From Drechslerella dactyloides (taxonomy: Eukaryota; Ascomycota; Orbiliomycetes; Orbiliales; Orbiliaceae), in contig JAGTWJ010000001.1 in NCBI GenBank assembly GCA_020064725.1, forward strand, positions 992,001 to 1,056,000: DNA of 64,000 nucleotides, in the 5' to 3' direction. Shown in pieces: positions 32,392 to 44,336 of this stretch (position 1 is its first letter; each line of letters starts with the position of its first letter). The notes below the pieces were generated by a model. That model was given only the letters and a program-made list of their open reading frames with translations. It was not told the origin of the DNA and ran no database searches. The translations under genes and the position numbers were made by a program.

Positions 32392-35300
32392 CTAGAAAAT
32401 ATCCGGCACTCCATCCCAACTGCCTCCGTTTGCCACACCCTCTCTCTGCGTCCAATACTCGCCGTTCGTACGCCAGTACTCCTCGCCCGTAACGCTGTCT
32501 CGCTCCTTGGTAAACCACCGCGGCCGATACTCTTCGCCGTTCTGCTCTCGCTCCCGCCTCTTCGCCCGCTGCTTTTCCTCCAGCCGATTCTTCTCGTCTG
32601 CCGCGAAATCATACTCTCCATCCTCCATCGCACGCTGGTCCGGTCGCAGCCGCGTATCCGTCGGACACAGATGCGGCCGCAGGTTTTCTGGTAAATAGTT
32701 GAGCGAGATGGCGAACGGCGTCAGGTTGAACGGCGCGGCCGGCCGCTCGTGAGTCTCCCAGACCAGGAAGGCTTGAGTCGACGAAAAGCTCTTTGAGATC
32801 CCCGACGCTTCACCATCACCGTTTCCTACAGGCGGAGAGGAGAGCTGCGCGTCGTACCCTGGCGACAACCGCGCATAGAGCTTGTCGTTCCACCGACCGC
32901 CCATGCTCCACCGCTGTGTACCATCGGCGTCCAGCACGCGACCTTTGACTTCATACGCACCCGCGCCACGCCATCCGCGCGCCTTGAAGTCAAGCACGCA
33001 CTGCTCGCCCGTCGTCCAGTTTTTAATCTCCATGGGCCCATAGTTGTCCACCGTCGGGGAACCCGTGATGATTCCGACGACGGCCGTGTTGACTTTCTTC
33101 CACGTGTACAGTTCCTCGGCGCCGCCGTTCACCGGTCGGAGCTTCAGGAACCATGTCCCGAGGGGGTTGATGTCGAAGCTCTTGCCGTAAAACTTGGCAC
33201 GGACAGACGACTCGCCGTAGTATTCCCAGCGGGGCGCTTCCGCCCACGCTGCACCGACGGGCGGATGGTGGCTAACTTGCTCGACGAAGAAGCGGAAGCC
33301 CTTGTCCGGGCGGCAGTATTCGTACGTTTCTCCGAGCAACGGATTGAACGGTTTCGCGATACGGTTGATCGTCGACGAGTACTCGCTGGCAGCGAATGCG
33401 GCAACGTAGACGAGTCGTTCAAGAGAGTCGGCGCGCTCAGCGGCCATATCGAGCAGATCTGTGTACTCCATATCCTCTGCGACACGCTGTAGCAGCGATG
33501 TGCATTCGTTGAAGGACACTGGCAGCGTCATCTTGGTCATGTCTTTGCCAATCATCGATTTCAGGATACCCTACGCAAAAGTCAGCACGATATTACTCCA
33601 GAATGAAAGAAACGGTCACTACAACACCAGGAACTCACCCAGAGAGAGATCTTCGGTCGGTCATCTGCCGACTTGTCAAACTTGAACCTCGGCGGGTCTT
33701 CATAACCCTTCCAGCTCTTGCGGATCGCCACCAACCGTCTATCAGCCTCGTCCTGGAACTCCAGGCTCTTCCGCACCGCCTCCTCTACAATCTCCTCAAT
33801 GTCAGCCTTATCCGCACTCAGCGGAATCTCGACAGTCACGGACGGCGCCGGCATCTCCTTCTGCACTTCGATCTCGCCCGCGTCAACCGCGTCAAAGAAC
33901 TCCTCGTCGCTGGCATCTGCCTCATCAGAGTCGCTGAGCTCTATCTTCGCAACTTGGATCGTCTTCTTCCTGGTAGGGCCTACGGCAACAGAGTCTGTTG
34001 CGGTGCCGGCAGTGGATGCCGTTGGTGGCTGAGGGAGCGGGCTTGCTTCGTCTGCAGCGGCTAGATCGGTGAGAGCCTCTTGCAACTCGTGCGCTGCAGG
34101 CGCCGGTGATGCAGCGGACGCGCCACCCTCACGAAGGACTTCTCGTAATGCGCGTTTAGTGCGCTTCTGCTTGAGCTGTACCTTGCTCATCTCGCCCTCA
34201 AGCTGCTCGTGTTCAAGCGCTAAGCGGGTCATGTTCTCTTCCCATACCTTGCGCAGGTCGAGCTCCTTGTCTAGTTTAGATTTCCAATACACCTCGCGCT
34301 CCTTGCCCAGCTTGAAAATGTCCCCGGCCAAGGTACGCAAGTTGTTGATCGCTGCCTCGTAGCTCTGCAGCGCGGCCAGCATGCCTGGATCAGAGATTGG
34401 AGTCGTGGGATTGCGCGTGGTCTCGAGCGTCATGGCAGTGCAGGCCTGCGCGAGCATATCTAGCTGCATTCGAGTGGAATGCGCCATCATCTGGTAGGTC
34501 TCGTTGTAGACAGGATCCGCCATTTTTGCTGCATTCTCCTCCATCGCGTCATCGAATTCGTCGTCGTCAAGATCGTCGTCGTCGTCATCATCTTCGCTGT
34601 TGATGCGTCGTGGTTGCCCATTGTTGTCCACTTCTTGTTTCACTTCGGCGGAGATATCCTCCCACGAAAGCTCACCGCTTACCGAAAGCTTGGATCGTGA
34701 GGAGGTTGCATAGCCACGGCTCTGCCGCTTATCCGAAGGGAGGTCTGAAATGGAATCATTCGTAGACAACTGATCGGTGCTTGCGGTGCTGCTGGCGGTA
34801 GTGAGACGGGCAGCCTTTGCGCGCTCGACCTTTTGCGCCTCCATCCGCGCCTCGTCCTTGGCCCATTGTATCGCGTTGTTAAGAGCCCAGTACCAGCGCT
34901 TCGCCTCCACCTGGTGATTAGCCTTGAGGTGGTACTTGACGGAGGATTTGCCGTGGATCTCGAAGCGAAGCTTGTCCTGAGGGTCCATGTAAAGCTTTGC
35001 GATCTTCATATTGATCGCGCCGCGGCAGGCGCTCTCCATGTCATCTGCACAATTTGTGAGCTCCATTCAAAACATGACGTTGTACCTGCATAAGTGGGTC
35101 CAGGATTGTGGGGTAGAGTCGGGTGACCTACCCTGATGCTTATAGTAGCTGAGCACACCGTTCTCGAGGACAAACCATCTGAGCTTGTATCCTCCCGTGT
35201 AATTTGTCCATTTCTTGAGATAGCCTTTTATCTCGCGTCCCTCTCTATGCGTGCCATCCCTCGATGTCTCCTCCGCGCCAGGGATGCCAGCGCCGGACCC

Positions 35301-36701
35301 CAGCACCGCTTTCTCTTGGATGCTGTTCTGTGCAGCGACAGCAGCCGGGCTGCGCTTGAGAACAGCTCGAGTCTTCTCGTCCTTCGTGACATCCTGAGGC
35401 AATTTTCCCTTTTTGTCTCTTCTGAACGGATCCGCGCCATGGAGCAACAAAATCTGTATTAAGCGAATGTCCTTGCTTTTGGCTGCTTCGTGGAGTAGTG
35501 TGCTGCCTGGGACGCCGCCGTCGTGTGCGTTGAGGTCGAGGAGAGCCCGTGTGCGGGGTACTTCAAGGAAAGCCTCGAGCTCCGTATAACTATGCTGTTG
35601 GATGAGTTTCTGGAGGTCAGTAAGGCGATCTTCGAGGTATCTATCGCGAGAGTCCTGTAAGTCGAGAGCGATGTCAGTGGCGCGGGAGAGATCGATGGCC
35701 TGCGCGCCCTGGTGGTTGGGAATCGCGTCATTTACGGAAGGCTCGCTGAGCAGAAGCCCGATGAGGGGGTGGCGGCCGAGATGGGCGGCGAAATGCAGAG
35801 CGGTGTTGCCGGTGTTCGGATCGCGATAGTTGACATCGAGATAGGGTTTGTTGATATCAGTGGCGGCCTCGGAGTCGCGGGAGGTGGAAGAGAGGACAAA
35901 CTCGACGACTTGAACCTCGGCGCATTGGACAGCGAGGACAAGTATAGAGCCTGTATCGATCGGGGAGTCCGGCTCCGAGGCTTCGCGGATGGCTTTTGAG
36001 ATGGCGGCGGTGTCACCGTTCCGCAGGGCCTCAAACAGACGGAATGTACGAACTGTGTCCTCGAGTGTGGTGGTTGAGGCTGCAGCTGAAGCGGTGGTGA
36101 TCGTTGGCGTCGCCAAAGGGAGTGGCGGCTTGCTGCCGGTGGTTGGCAGCGGCGGCGGAGGCGTTCTGGTGGGGAGGATGCTGGAGGATTCTGGCGAGAT
36201 TGTAAGCGAGGGGGCGGACTGCGACGAGGGGGCGTAGGATTGCGCCCGCTTGTGAGCCTTTGTAGACGAGGATGAAGACTTGACGCTCTCCGGCTTGCTC
36301 ATGGTGTTTGAGGTAGTCGGCGAGAGCAGGGTGGAAGCCGAGGAGGAAAAGGCGTTTGGCGGGGCGGACGTGGAAGTTGGTGAAACCCCGTCGGACGGGT
36401 GGTGTTTGTGAGAGCGGTGATGGTGATGTCCGTAGTGATGGGGAACGGTAGGACTGAGCTTGTCGGCGCTCTTGGAGGCCTTGGAAATGGAGAGGCGTGA
36501 GATGCTGAGGGCAGACTTGGAGCGCTTGTGTCTGGAAAGGAGTAGTCCCGTCAGCTGTGGGGGCCAGATGACAGCGTCGACGGGAGCCGAGGGGGGGGAG
36601 GGCACTTACGGGCTGGGGGAGCGCAGTGACGAGACCGAGCTGAAGCTGGGGCTGAGGCTTGAGCGGCGGCCCTCAGACTCGTCTTCGTCGACACCAGACA
36701 T
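32392..36701 (-). CDS. Oxysterol-binding protein with ankyrin and PH domains (Osh1/Osh2-like)
   Basis: Four exons: complement(join(32392..33570,33639..35044,35132..36531,36610..36701)), 1358 aa. In order: a Ser-rich N-terminus; ankyrin repeats (about 190-400, e.g. GNTALHFAAHLGRHP and GSTLLHEAAKSKD); a PH domain (GYLKKWTNYTGGYKLRWFV, split by an intron after YYKHQ); an acidic linker with a FFAT-like core EFFDAVD (about 878-884); and the C-terminal lipid-transfer domain with the hallmark EQVSHHPP (about 1063-1070). Such proteins exchange sterol and PI4P at contact sites: the PH domain binds Golgi/plasma-membrane lipids, and FFAT binds the ER protein VAP/Scs2. All junctions keep the phase. The intron inside the PH domain and the one before the ORD are 87 and 68 nt. 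Confidence 0.93.
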
Positions 36702-38334
36702 GTTGGGCGGAGCTGCTGGTGGATGGTCGGATTGGAGTTGGTGATGAAGTTGGGGCCGATTGGGATGGATGGAGAGAGAGGTCGAGCAGCTGTTATTATA
36801 TTGCAAGCTGGGCGGACGGGTTGATGATGCTAGCTGGTCTGATTGAAGCAGCAGCTCGATGCGAGCCAATGCGCTTAGCTAAGCTGCCCCGCCGGCACGA
36901 TGACGATATCCACCGGGCTGTGCTCTTCTTATCGGCTGTCAGGCCACGGCACGGCTGCTTGCCATCCGGAGAATCGCGAGATCGAAACCAATCGGCCCTC
37001 GGTGGTGATATTAAACCGTCGACACGTCGCGTAGTGGTAGCCGCAAGCTGTAACTTCAACTGCCACGGCCACGAAAGCTGGAACACCACCAGCCTGCGAG
37101 CGAGTCCCACCAGCTGCCCCTTGCTGACTGGCCTCCTCGAGGCGCTGTCTCGGCTCAAGCTCCGGACGGCGTGACAGGATAGCTCGCTCGGGACAGCTGT
37201 CCGGCTGCTCGATTAATTGGCCGCCGGGAACGGTCAGCCACCATCGACGCCGCCTTCCCTTCTGACACAAACCACACACCCGCAACTCAGCCAGGCAAAC
37301 CTGCTTGCGAGATGACGCCGTCGGGCGTCGGACAGAAAGCGAGCAATGATGGACTATGATGACATTCCCGCATTGCGTATCGAGATCGCAATGCTGCCTC
37401 TGGCCGCTATGCGCAAGGCTGCAGCATAGCGTTTGTTCTGGATGTTTGCATGTTTAGGTGACGAATGCTCTGCCATTCCAAGAACTGCATGATTCGCCAG
37501 AGAATCCTATAGCGCCTGGCTTCGAGGCGACAGAGAATCTAAAAGTAGTTACTCCAGAACTGCACGCCAAAAGCATCTCCAGTCAGTTAGTACATGTTCA
37601 AGCTGCCCGCGAAAATCAAAACGCAAAGGTAACGACGAAGGCCAGCTTGGCAACTGGCCACTGGGCGCACGTGCAAGATGAAATTGAAGCAGGAGCTCCA
37701 TACAAGCCTACGTACATTGGTATTGTTGTTTGGCTGCCGATTCCGGAGTCGATGAGGCTGTGCACGGTCAGACCTCGGTACTTCTAAGACGATTATATAT
37801 CGCCGTTCTGCTGGCTCCTGTCATCGATGAGAGGTTGCACATCTGTATCTACGGCCTTGTGCTCTCGTACGATTCTGCAAGCGAGTAACTCGGTCCACAG
37901 ACGTGTAGCCGCGTCGATGGAAGATCTATATTGGCCTTCATGGTTGAGAGAAAGGGGTTCGTGAGACATAGAGGTGCTGCTTTGCGACGGAAGGTTGAAT
38001 TGTGATGGATGATGAGAAGAGGCCGGCTGCTATTGCGCGGGAGACTGCAGGGTTTCGTTGTGTATGCTTCTTGACGTCGCTCGGTGAACGTTGGATTCTG
38101 TATGTATAAACGGAGAGCATACAAAAACCAGTGGTGCGACTTTATTACATGACATTACTCTTGAAAATTTCAAGCAGCCACCAGATCACCCATCAGCATC
38201 CACCTACAATCTGATAATCTATTCCACAGAGTCTCGAGGCATATGCCAAGGGTCGTTGTTGACTCTGGCGATATCTATCCCACATACGACTCATCTGACG
38301 GCTATATATATGCGCACGGAAGGAGAGGACCCTG
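36702..38334. other. Intergenic region between Osh and bZIP genes
   Basis: It holds the Osh promoter (GC-rich, with opposed frames at 36659-37285) and the 3' flank of the bZIP gene. A 109-codon plus-strand frame at 37458-37787 shows no domain and is not called. Confidence 0.4.
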
Positions 38335-39170
38335 CTACGTCCTCTCCGGCGAGCTGACATGATCTAACAGAGTGAACAACAGCTGTGTCTCGACTCGACA
38401 TCCACAGCCCTGGCTATCCGCCCTCCTGAACCCAGGTTCCAGCCAACTCCTGATAGCCGTCATCTCCAGCCCCGACAAGTTCTGTTGGTCGATGACCTTA
38501 CATGCATCCGCACAGGCCACCGTCGATTCTCCAGGGCTGGTTGGTTGTAAACCCTGGTCCCGGCAGCCGTCGTCTAAAGGATCCTTGCTCTCATAATCAC
38601 CGCCTGATATAACACTGGACTCAAATCTTAGCTAGTCGTCTTTCGGGATTTACGGTATGCGGTTATGACATTCAACTATTACCTGCACACTATCGGGGAT
38701 ACGCCTGATCTCACAGCTAGTACACCCGTCGCCCGCGCTTCTAGCGACCCTGACTCCTCAGCGATCAAGCCACTAATCCCCGGAACAACCTGCTCTGCAA
38801 GATGACATGGAGGCGCTTTCGTCTCCAGAACCGGACGGCGACCACATCCAGGGAAAGATGTCGCGAGAGACTGCGTCGCTGCATTTCGTCCCATTACTGA
38901 GCTGTCATTACTGGACCCCGCGCGAAGCGCCTCGACTTCTGCCGTCAGCTCCTCCACCTTGGCCACTGCTGCATCCAACTGCTCCTTAGTCTCTCCAAGC
39001 CGCGCCTCGAGCTCTGCAATATATGCTTTTACTCTTGCCCGGTGGCGACGCTGGTTCTCGCGGACTTGTACCACTTTATGATCTGCTGGCCGTGGACGCG
39101 CCGAGAACTTTGAAACCAAGCCTGCTGTCTGCAAGCTCGGGTTCGCTCGCATGACCTCGGAGTTCGGCAT
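38335..39170 (-). CDS. bZIP transcription factor, likely arsenic-responsive
   Basis: The model is complement(join(38335..38626,38683..39170)), 259 aa. The basic region (about 36-50, VRENQRRHRARVK) and a leucine/alanine-heptad coiled coil (about 52-83, ELEARLGETKEQLD...) define a fungal bZIP. The 56-nt intron joins to a C-terminal exon with a conserved helix-like block: VIDQQN, then IRSWLEPGFR and GCRVETQ, as in fungal bZIPs of this type. Cys residues in the last exon (ACADAC, GCGCR) could be the sensor. Only 334 bp separate it head-to-head from the arsenite methyltransferase, which suggests it controls that gene; this is inference. The acceptor of the intron (CTAAG) is weaker than usual. Confidence 0.75.
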
Positions 39171-39504
39171 TTGGGTTCAGCTGCAGGGGAAAGCGAATGG
39201 TTCGAGGCGGAATTGAAATCCTCGTCAAGGGAGATGCCGTACGTACGTCGCGTCGGTGTCCCGCATCCAGGGAATCGTTGGCGGACGAATGTAGGGAAGA
39301 TAGGGGTGACCAACTCGAAAAATGCCATTTTGAGAATAAAACAACAAACAACGCTACCAACACAGCGTTTATATATTGGCCTGTCCACCCAAGTAGGTCA
39401 ACCGTGGCAAAGAAGGGTCTGGTCTAAAAGGCTGGTATAACCTAGCAATACCCATAGTCCCTTTTCACACAATTCGCTCCAATAATCCCTTACATTATCC
39501 CACC
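39171..39504. promoter_or_regulatory. Shared divergent promoter of the bZIP and arsenite-methyltransferase genes
   Basis: 334 bp between two opposite start codons. An open frame covers it on the plus strand but has no motif. It should carry the binding site of the bZIP if the pair is autoregulated. I did not see a clear palindromic bZIP site. Confidence 0.5.
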
Positions 39505-40756
39505 ATGGATAAAGACACAATCTACCAGGCCGTGCAAGACAGATACTCTGCCGTAACCCGCATTGCAGACCAAGACACTGGCACTGGCACGGGAAGCGCA
39601 TACACTCAATCCGTCGCCAGGGCCTTCGGATATACCGACGAAGAACTCGTTAGCATCCCTCGCGAGGCTAACATGGGTTTAAGCTGCGGCAATCCCACCG
39701 CCATGGCCACTCTTCAAGAGGTATACTCTACATATTGAGCGCATATATATGCGGCGACTATATATCACACGCATGCAAGATGGCAAGATGCTCAATATGT
39801 ACAATTTAGGGAGAAACGGTGATCGATCTGGGAAGCGGTGCTGGATTAGATGTGTTCCTCGCAGCCAACAAGGTCGGCCTAACAGGCAAAGTCTACGGCG
39901 TCGATATGAACAAGGCAAGTAACACGTGTAGCTACCTTGTATGGTTTTTAGGCTATGCCTAACATCCGCAATGGTCAAAATAGGACATGCTTCTGCGTGC
40001 TGAACAAGCCAAAACACGATCCGGGACCACTAACGTCTCCTTCGTCGAGTCGAGAATCACTGATATCCCGCTGCCCGCTGCACTAGCCAACTGTATAATC
40101 TCCAACTGCGTCATAAACCTTGTACCCGAGTCAGAGAAGCAGCTGGTCTTCGACGAGATGTTCCGCCTATTGAAACCTAGAGGACGCGTCGCAATATCTG
40201 ATATCCTGTTGAAGAAGCCATTATCCGAGGCTCTGCGATCCTGCATGGCGCTCTACACTGGTTGCATCTCCGGTGCTAGTCAGATTGATGATTACAGGAG
40301 ATATCTGCACACCGCTGGTTTTAACGGCAAGTACCCGCCTTATGGCTCTCTTTTCGGTCGGCGTTATGAGTTGGCGGTAGTAACAAGCTTGTAGACATCA
40401 CCATAATTGATACAATGGCCGATTTGAATGTCTACCGCAATAGTGAGGGCAGCACGGGTGATACGCTGGAGTCTCGCAATACGTTGTCATGCTGTGGCGG
40501 TCCTGCAGTATCCAAGGCAGAATCGATAGCGTGCTGCTCAGCTGGAGACGGCGGCCAGCAGCTTCAGGCTGGTAATAAATGCTACGGTGATGGCGGTTCC
40601 GGGCCAGAGCTGGTGCTGCCGGATGAGTTTAAGGGTGAGAATCTCAATAATTGGGCTGGTAGGTTGACGGTTGATATTCGGTCCCAGGAGTGTTACGTCT
40701 TAGCGCTGACCTGTCTCTGTGCAGGTTCATACAAGATCTTTGCTATCAAAGCATAG
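39505..40756 (+). CDS. Arsenite S-adenosylmethionine methyltransferase
   Basis: Five exons: join(39505..39720,39810..39914,39984..40326,40395..40658,40725..40756), 319 aa. It methylates arsenite using SAM, a cytosolic detoxification route. The SAM site is DLGSGAGLDVFLAA. Three Cys that match the catalytic set of animal AS3MT can be seen: Cys61 (SCGNP), Cys149 (SNCVINL) and Cys201 (YTGCISGA). After FND comes IIDTMADLNVY and a Cys-rich C-terminus (CCGGP, CCSAG), ending SYKIFAIKA. Introns 2 and 3 begin with GCAAGT rather than GT; the family pattern (MNKDML and GFNDI) demands those joins. The neighbour is a divergent bZIP. An arsenite efflux pump was not found in the window. Confidence 0.93.
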
Positions 40757-42428
40757 TGCTATAAATTCACTTTCACAAAAGAATCGAGGCTCACTTTGAA
40801 CATAAACTCGAGAGAATATCTAGAATTCCAACCAGTACAATCCACCTCTTCAGAAGCTCTGCGGTAGCTTGAATACGTGCATATATGCTGACTGGTAATT
40901 GTATATTGAGGCAGCACACTAATCGCGGCCGTTGCGAATATAACGGCACCATGTCAAATAACTTGTATCCACGGTCAAGAGTATACCGGGCCTAAATAGG
41001 GTATATTTTGCCCGGAAGCCAGTTTGGTTCCTCAGATTAGCTAAATTGCTAGCAAAAAATCTAATCTCGCGGGTCTGAAGTATAAAATAGTCCCAGCAAT
41101 TCCAAAAAAAAAAAAAAACAAGATCTGATATACCTGTGCAATGTCTGCTTCCTTCTCTTCTGACTCGAATTCTCCGCTGTGAGATAGATGGCTACCACCG
41201 CGATAAAATAACCGCCTACATTCCCACGGAATATGGATCGCCTCGTCGCTTGGTCTTCATATCCCCCAGGGCCCCTGAGCCTCCCACAGCTGCCTGTTGC
41301 GTTTCTCGTCCTCAGTCTTTCCATAATCCCTTGGGTTTTCTCTCCTCCGCTGGTATTTCGCGTCCAGCATCTCTTTTTGTCGATCTCGAACCCTTCCCTC
41401 GCGATTCAAATCGACTACCAACGGGTCGCTCATTGTAAACCTGGCATCCCCATAGTATTACAAGCTGTCGTATTTAGTTCCATAGACGGGCATGCACGCC
41501 GCTTTGCCGCGCCGGAGGATTGATGTCTTGAGCGCCGCCTCGGTCCCTTATAGTAGCGGTACAGGATCAATCGAGGTAGTCTTGTATTGCGGGCTCCGCG
41601 TTGCAATCGAGGGTAGTTTCTCTGAACTGTAACAAGGAGATGATAGCAGTATAAACACGATGACGAAAATCATAACTTATTGGACTCGCTGTATTCCTCT
41701 GACGCCATAGTGCACTAAGTATCCAAGGCCACGGGTAGGAATTAGAAGATCATTGGCGAGGTGCTAATAGCTTGGTAAATATGCCAGCTGAAGCTGTAAT
41801 GGTTGCGCCAACCGCTTTTTCTCCGAAAACAGACGCAAAGTATACAGCCAGTGATAGAATGAGAATCAATGGAACCTCCGACTGTCAGCTCTGCTTAACG
41901 TCGATTATGATTAGGAGATGGTTGTGGTCCCTTCTGTTGACTCAGACCTGGTACGACATAGTTCCGGCAGGTCAAAAGGCGCGACTTTCGACTCTGCGAA
42001 ATAGATTCTTCGAGATTTGGGCTCGCAACTAGCTATCTATATAGACAACAATGTTCCATGAATCAGCACTAGCGTCGCTATAGGTCTTATTAAGGCGAAG
42101 TGCCGAGATTGCACATTCACACCTAGGGATAACTCGAGACCAATCTGCATGTTTGATAGCTAGCCAGCTTGGAGGCAGAAAAACCTGGTGAAATATAAAG
42201 AAATATGACCTACCCTTTCAGAGATCCTAAGACGTCTCGCAGGAAGATGTGTCCAGCAAGAGCATGATATAGGGACCGAAATCCTGTATACACATTTCTC
42301 GATCCCTAGCTTCATAGGGAAGATATGGGCTCTAGCTCAAACGAGGGACTGTTAGTCATGATGACCATCTAGGAGATTTCAAGATCGCTTCAAGAGGCTC
42401 AGTGTACAAATTGGCTCGCCCTTCCCTT
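40757..42428. other. Intergenic region after arsenite methyltransferase
   Basis: Nothing with a domain is seen. It contains a 16-base poly-A tract near 41104-41119 and overlapping frames near 41136-41523 on both strands that look random. Confidence 0.4.
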
Positions 42429-43083
42429 CTATTTGCTTTGCTTCTCCTGCAGCATCGGAAGGAATGTCTGGAGTAGACGCAGATTGATGCGTACGGGGAC
42501 AGGCGTCGTGTTGAAGTCCATCCCAGCGCTGAGAACTGCATCGGGAATGATGCGAGTTGGGTGTAGTCAACGTTTGCCCTATATCCACGATACTCCGTTA
42601 ATGCCGCATGATAATGGCGAGGGGAGGGAAGGAGGTTATTGTGGATATGAGCGCACTCTTGGATGAGCGTGAGCTTGGGTTGTAACTCGTAGTTTCCCGA
42701 AATAACGACAGACAGGAGGAATGAGCAGTACTCTTTCGTCTATAATCGGACCTTTTCGAGTATGTGGGGTCTTCGACGGATGTGACTCCGCTGAGAGTAT
42801 CGAATGTCGGCTGGGTTTCGACTTTGTATCTGGGAAGGACGCTATGCTTGTCAATTTCGGTTTTTATCGTTGCGATCAGAGCTTCGATATGATCTCTTGT
42901 CGCTAAAAGCTTTTCGGGCGCTGCTATATGACTCTCGTGGATCACCGGTATCGCTGTTAGCCGCATACCTAGATAGCCTCCGACGTTGGTGGGGTTTGAT
43001 AGAGTAGAAGGAATGGTGAAGCTGAGAAACTGTAGCTCTGGAGTTTCTGATGTTGAAAAGGCCACTGGCAACACTCTAGACAT
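42429..43083 (-). pseudogene. Probable decayed gene, family unknown
   Basis: Several adjacent minus-strand segments read as protein but in different frames. The first (from about 43083) includes RLTAIPVIHESHIAAPEKLL and RDHIEALIATIKTEIDK. The second (about 42500-42740) reads LTLIQECAHIHNNLLPSPRH. The third (about 42429-42550) reads DAVLSAGMDFNTTPVPVRIN and ends LLQTFLPMLQEKQSK before a stop. The second and third meet at a point without splice sites, which suggests a frameshift. No start exon was found. The composition looks coding, but I recognise no family, and a multi-exon live gene is not excluded. Confidence 0.35.
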
Positions 43084-44336
43084 CCGCGATGGGCGAAATT
43101 CCTATTATAAATGGTTACAGATACGGAAAATCCCAACCTGTCCTGGGACATTCACAACTCTGCCTACTTACTACTTGCCTAAGTACTTACCTCTTAGTGG
43201 ATAATTGTATTCGCGCGTCAACCGCATGAGTCTTCTAGTAACTCACTACCACGTTGCGTACTGCTGTGCTATATATGAAATCTCTTTTAACTACCCCTTC
43301 TCCCACCCATCCCAAGTTATCTGACACTTTCAATCAATACGGATGAGATTCTTCCATGGCACATATGGTTCTAGTAAACAGGTTGCGTTGGGTTTGTTAC
43401 ATTCTGGAGGTTCGGTCCAGCTTACGCCGACGATATATTGATGCGTGCAATATCTCCCATTTGGTATACATACATTCCGGAACATGGCATATTTCCTCTC
43501 AAATCGAACCTGATGGTTCTCATGATTTCGCAGTATATCTTTAGATACGATATCTCAGATCTTCCCTTACGATATGATCAAGGTACCAAAACAATCCGAG
43601 TCGAAGGCCAGTTGCAACTGACTGTATTCATGAATTTCATGGTGAATAAATAGTCTGATTTCGTAGAAAGTTGGCGCTTCCTCGATCTACAAGGCTGACC
43701 AACATATGCATGCCAATCTTAAGAATCCTGCAGCATGCGCAGAAGAAGCTATCAAATCGTGGAAATCCACATCTTTATTCCTATATTCTCACACTTTTAT
43801 ATACCACCACATCGCTTCATCGCCATGCGTCTCCTAGCCAGTGCACGATCTAACCAGACCCCACCAAGATAGAAGAAAAACAGTAAAGAGGATGGAAAGA
43901 AAAAATCCACAACCAACAGCTAGACAAGAAACGGGGGGTCAAAAGCTATCAGGTGAATCGAATCGAAAAAAGCGAAGGTATCATCTATCGACAAGAGATG
44001 CATGCTGCAACGAGCCAAATGTAAAATACAACCGCAATCCAAAAGAAGGAGCAGAGAAAGTTTTCATCAACAATATATCAAAATGCCATGCACGCAGGCG
44101 CTACAAACAAAACAGACAGACAAAGCCGGAAGGGGACAGACAAGGGGGGGGAAGAAAAAGAGATATGTATACCAGCTCGCACAAGGGGATATATAAACAA
44201 CCACGACGAAGAAAGTATATAGCCACCGCCAACGTCGCCAGAAAACAAACAGAAATCAACAAAAGCGAGTGCTCACCACATGTGAACCGTAGCGGACAGG
44301 CCAGCATGATACCAACGAATGCATCTGGCCTGCGTC
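43084..44336. other. Intergenic region, 3' of PBS2
   Basis: This AT-rich flank includes a purine-rich plus-strand stretch (43860-44280) that leaves a long but low-complexity Lys/Arg/Gln-rich frame. It is more likely the 3' flank of the kinase gene than coding. Confidence 0.4.
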
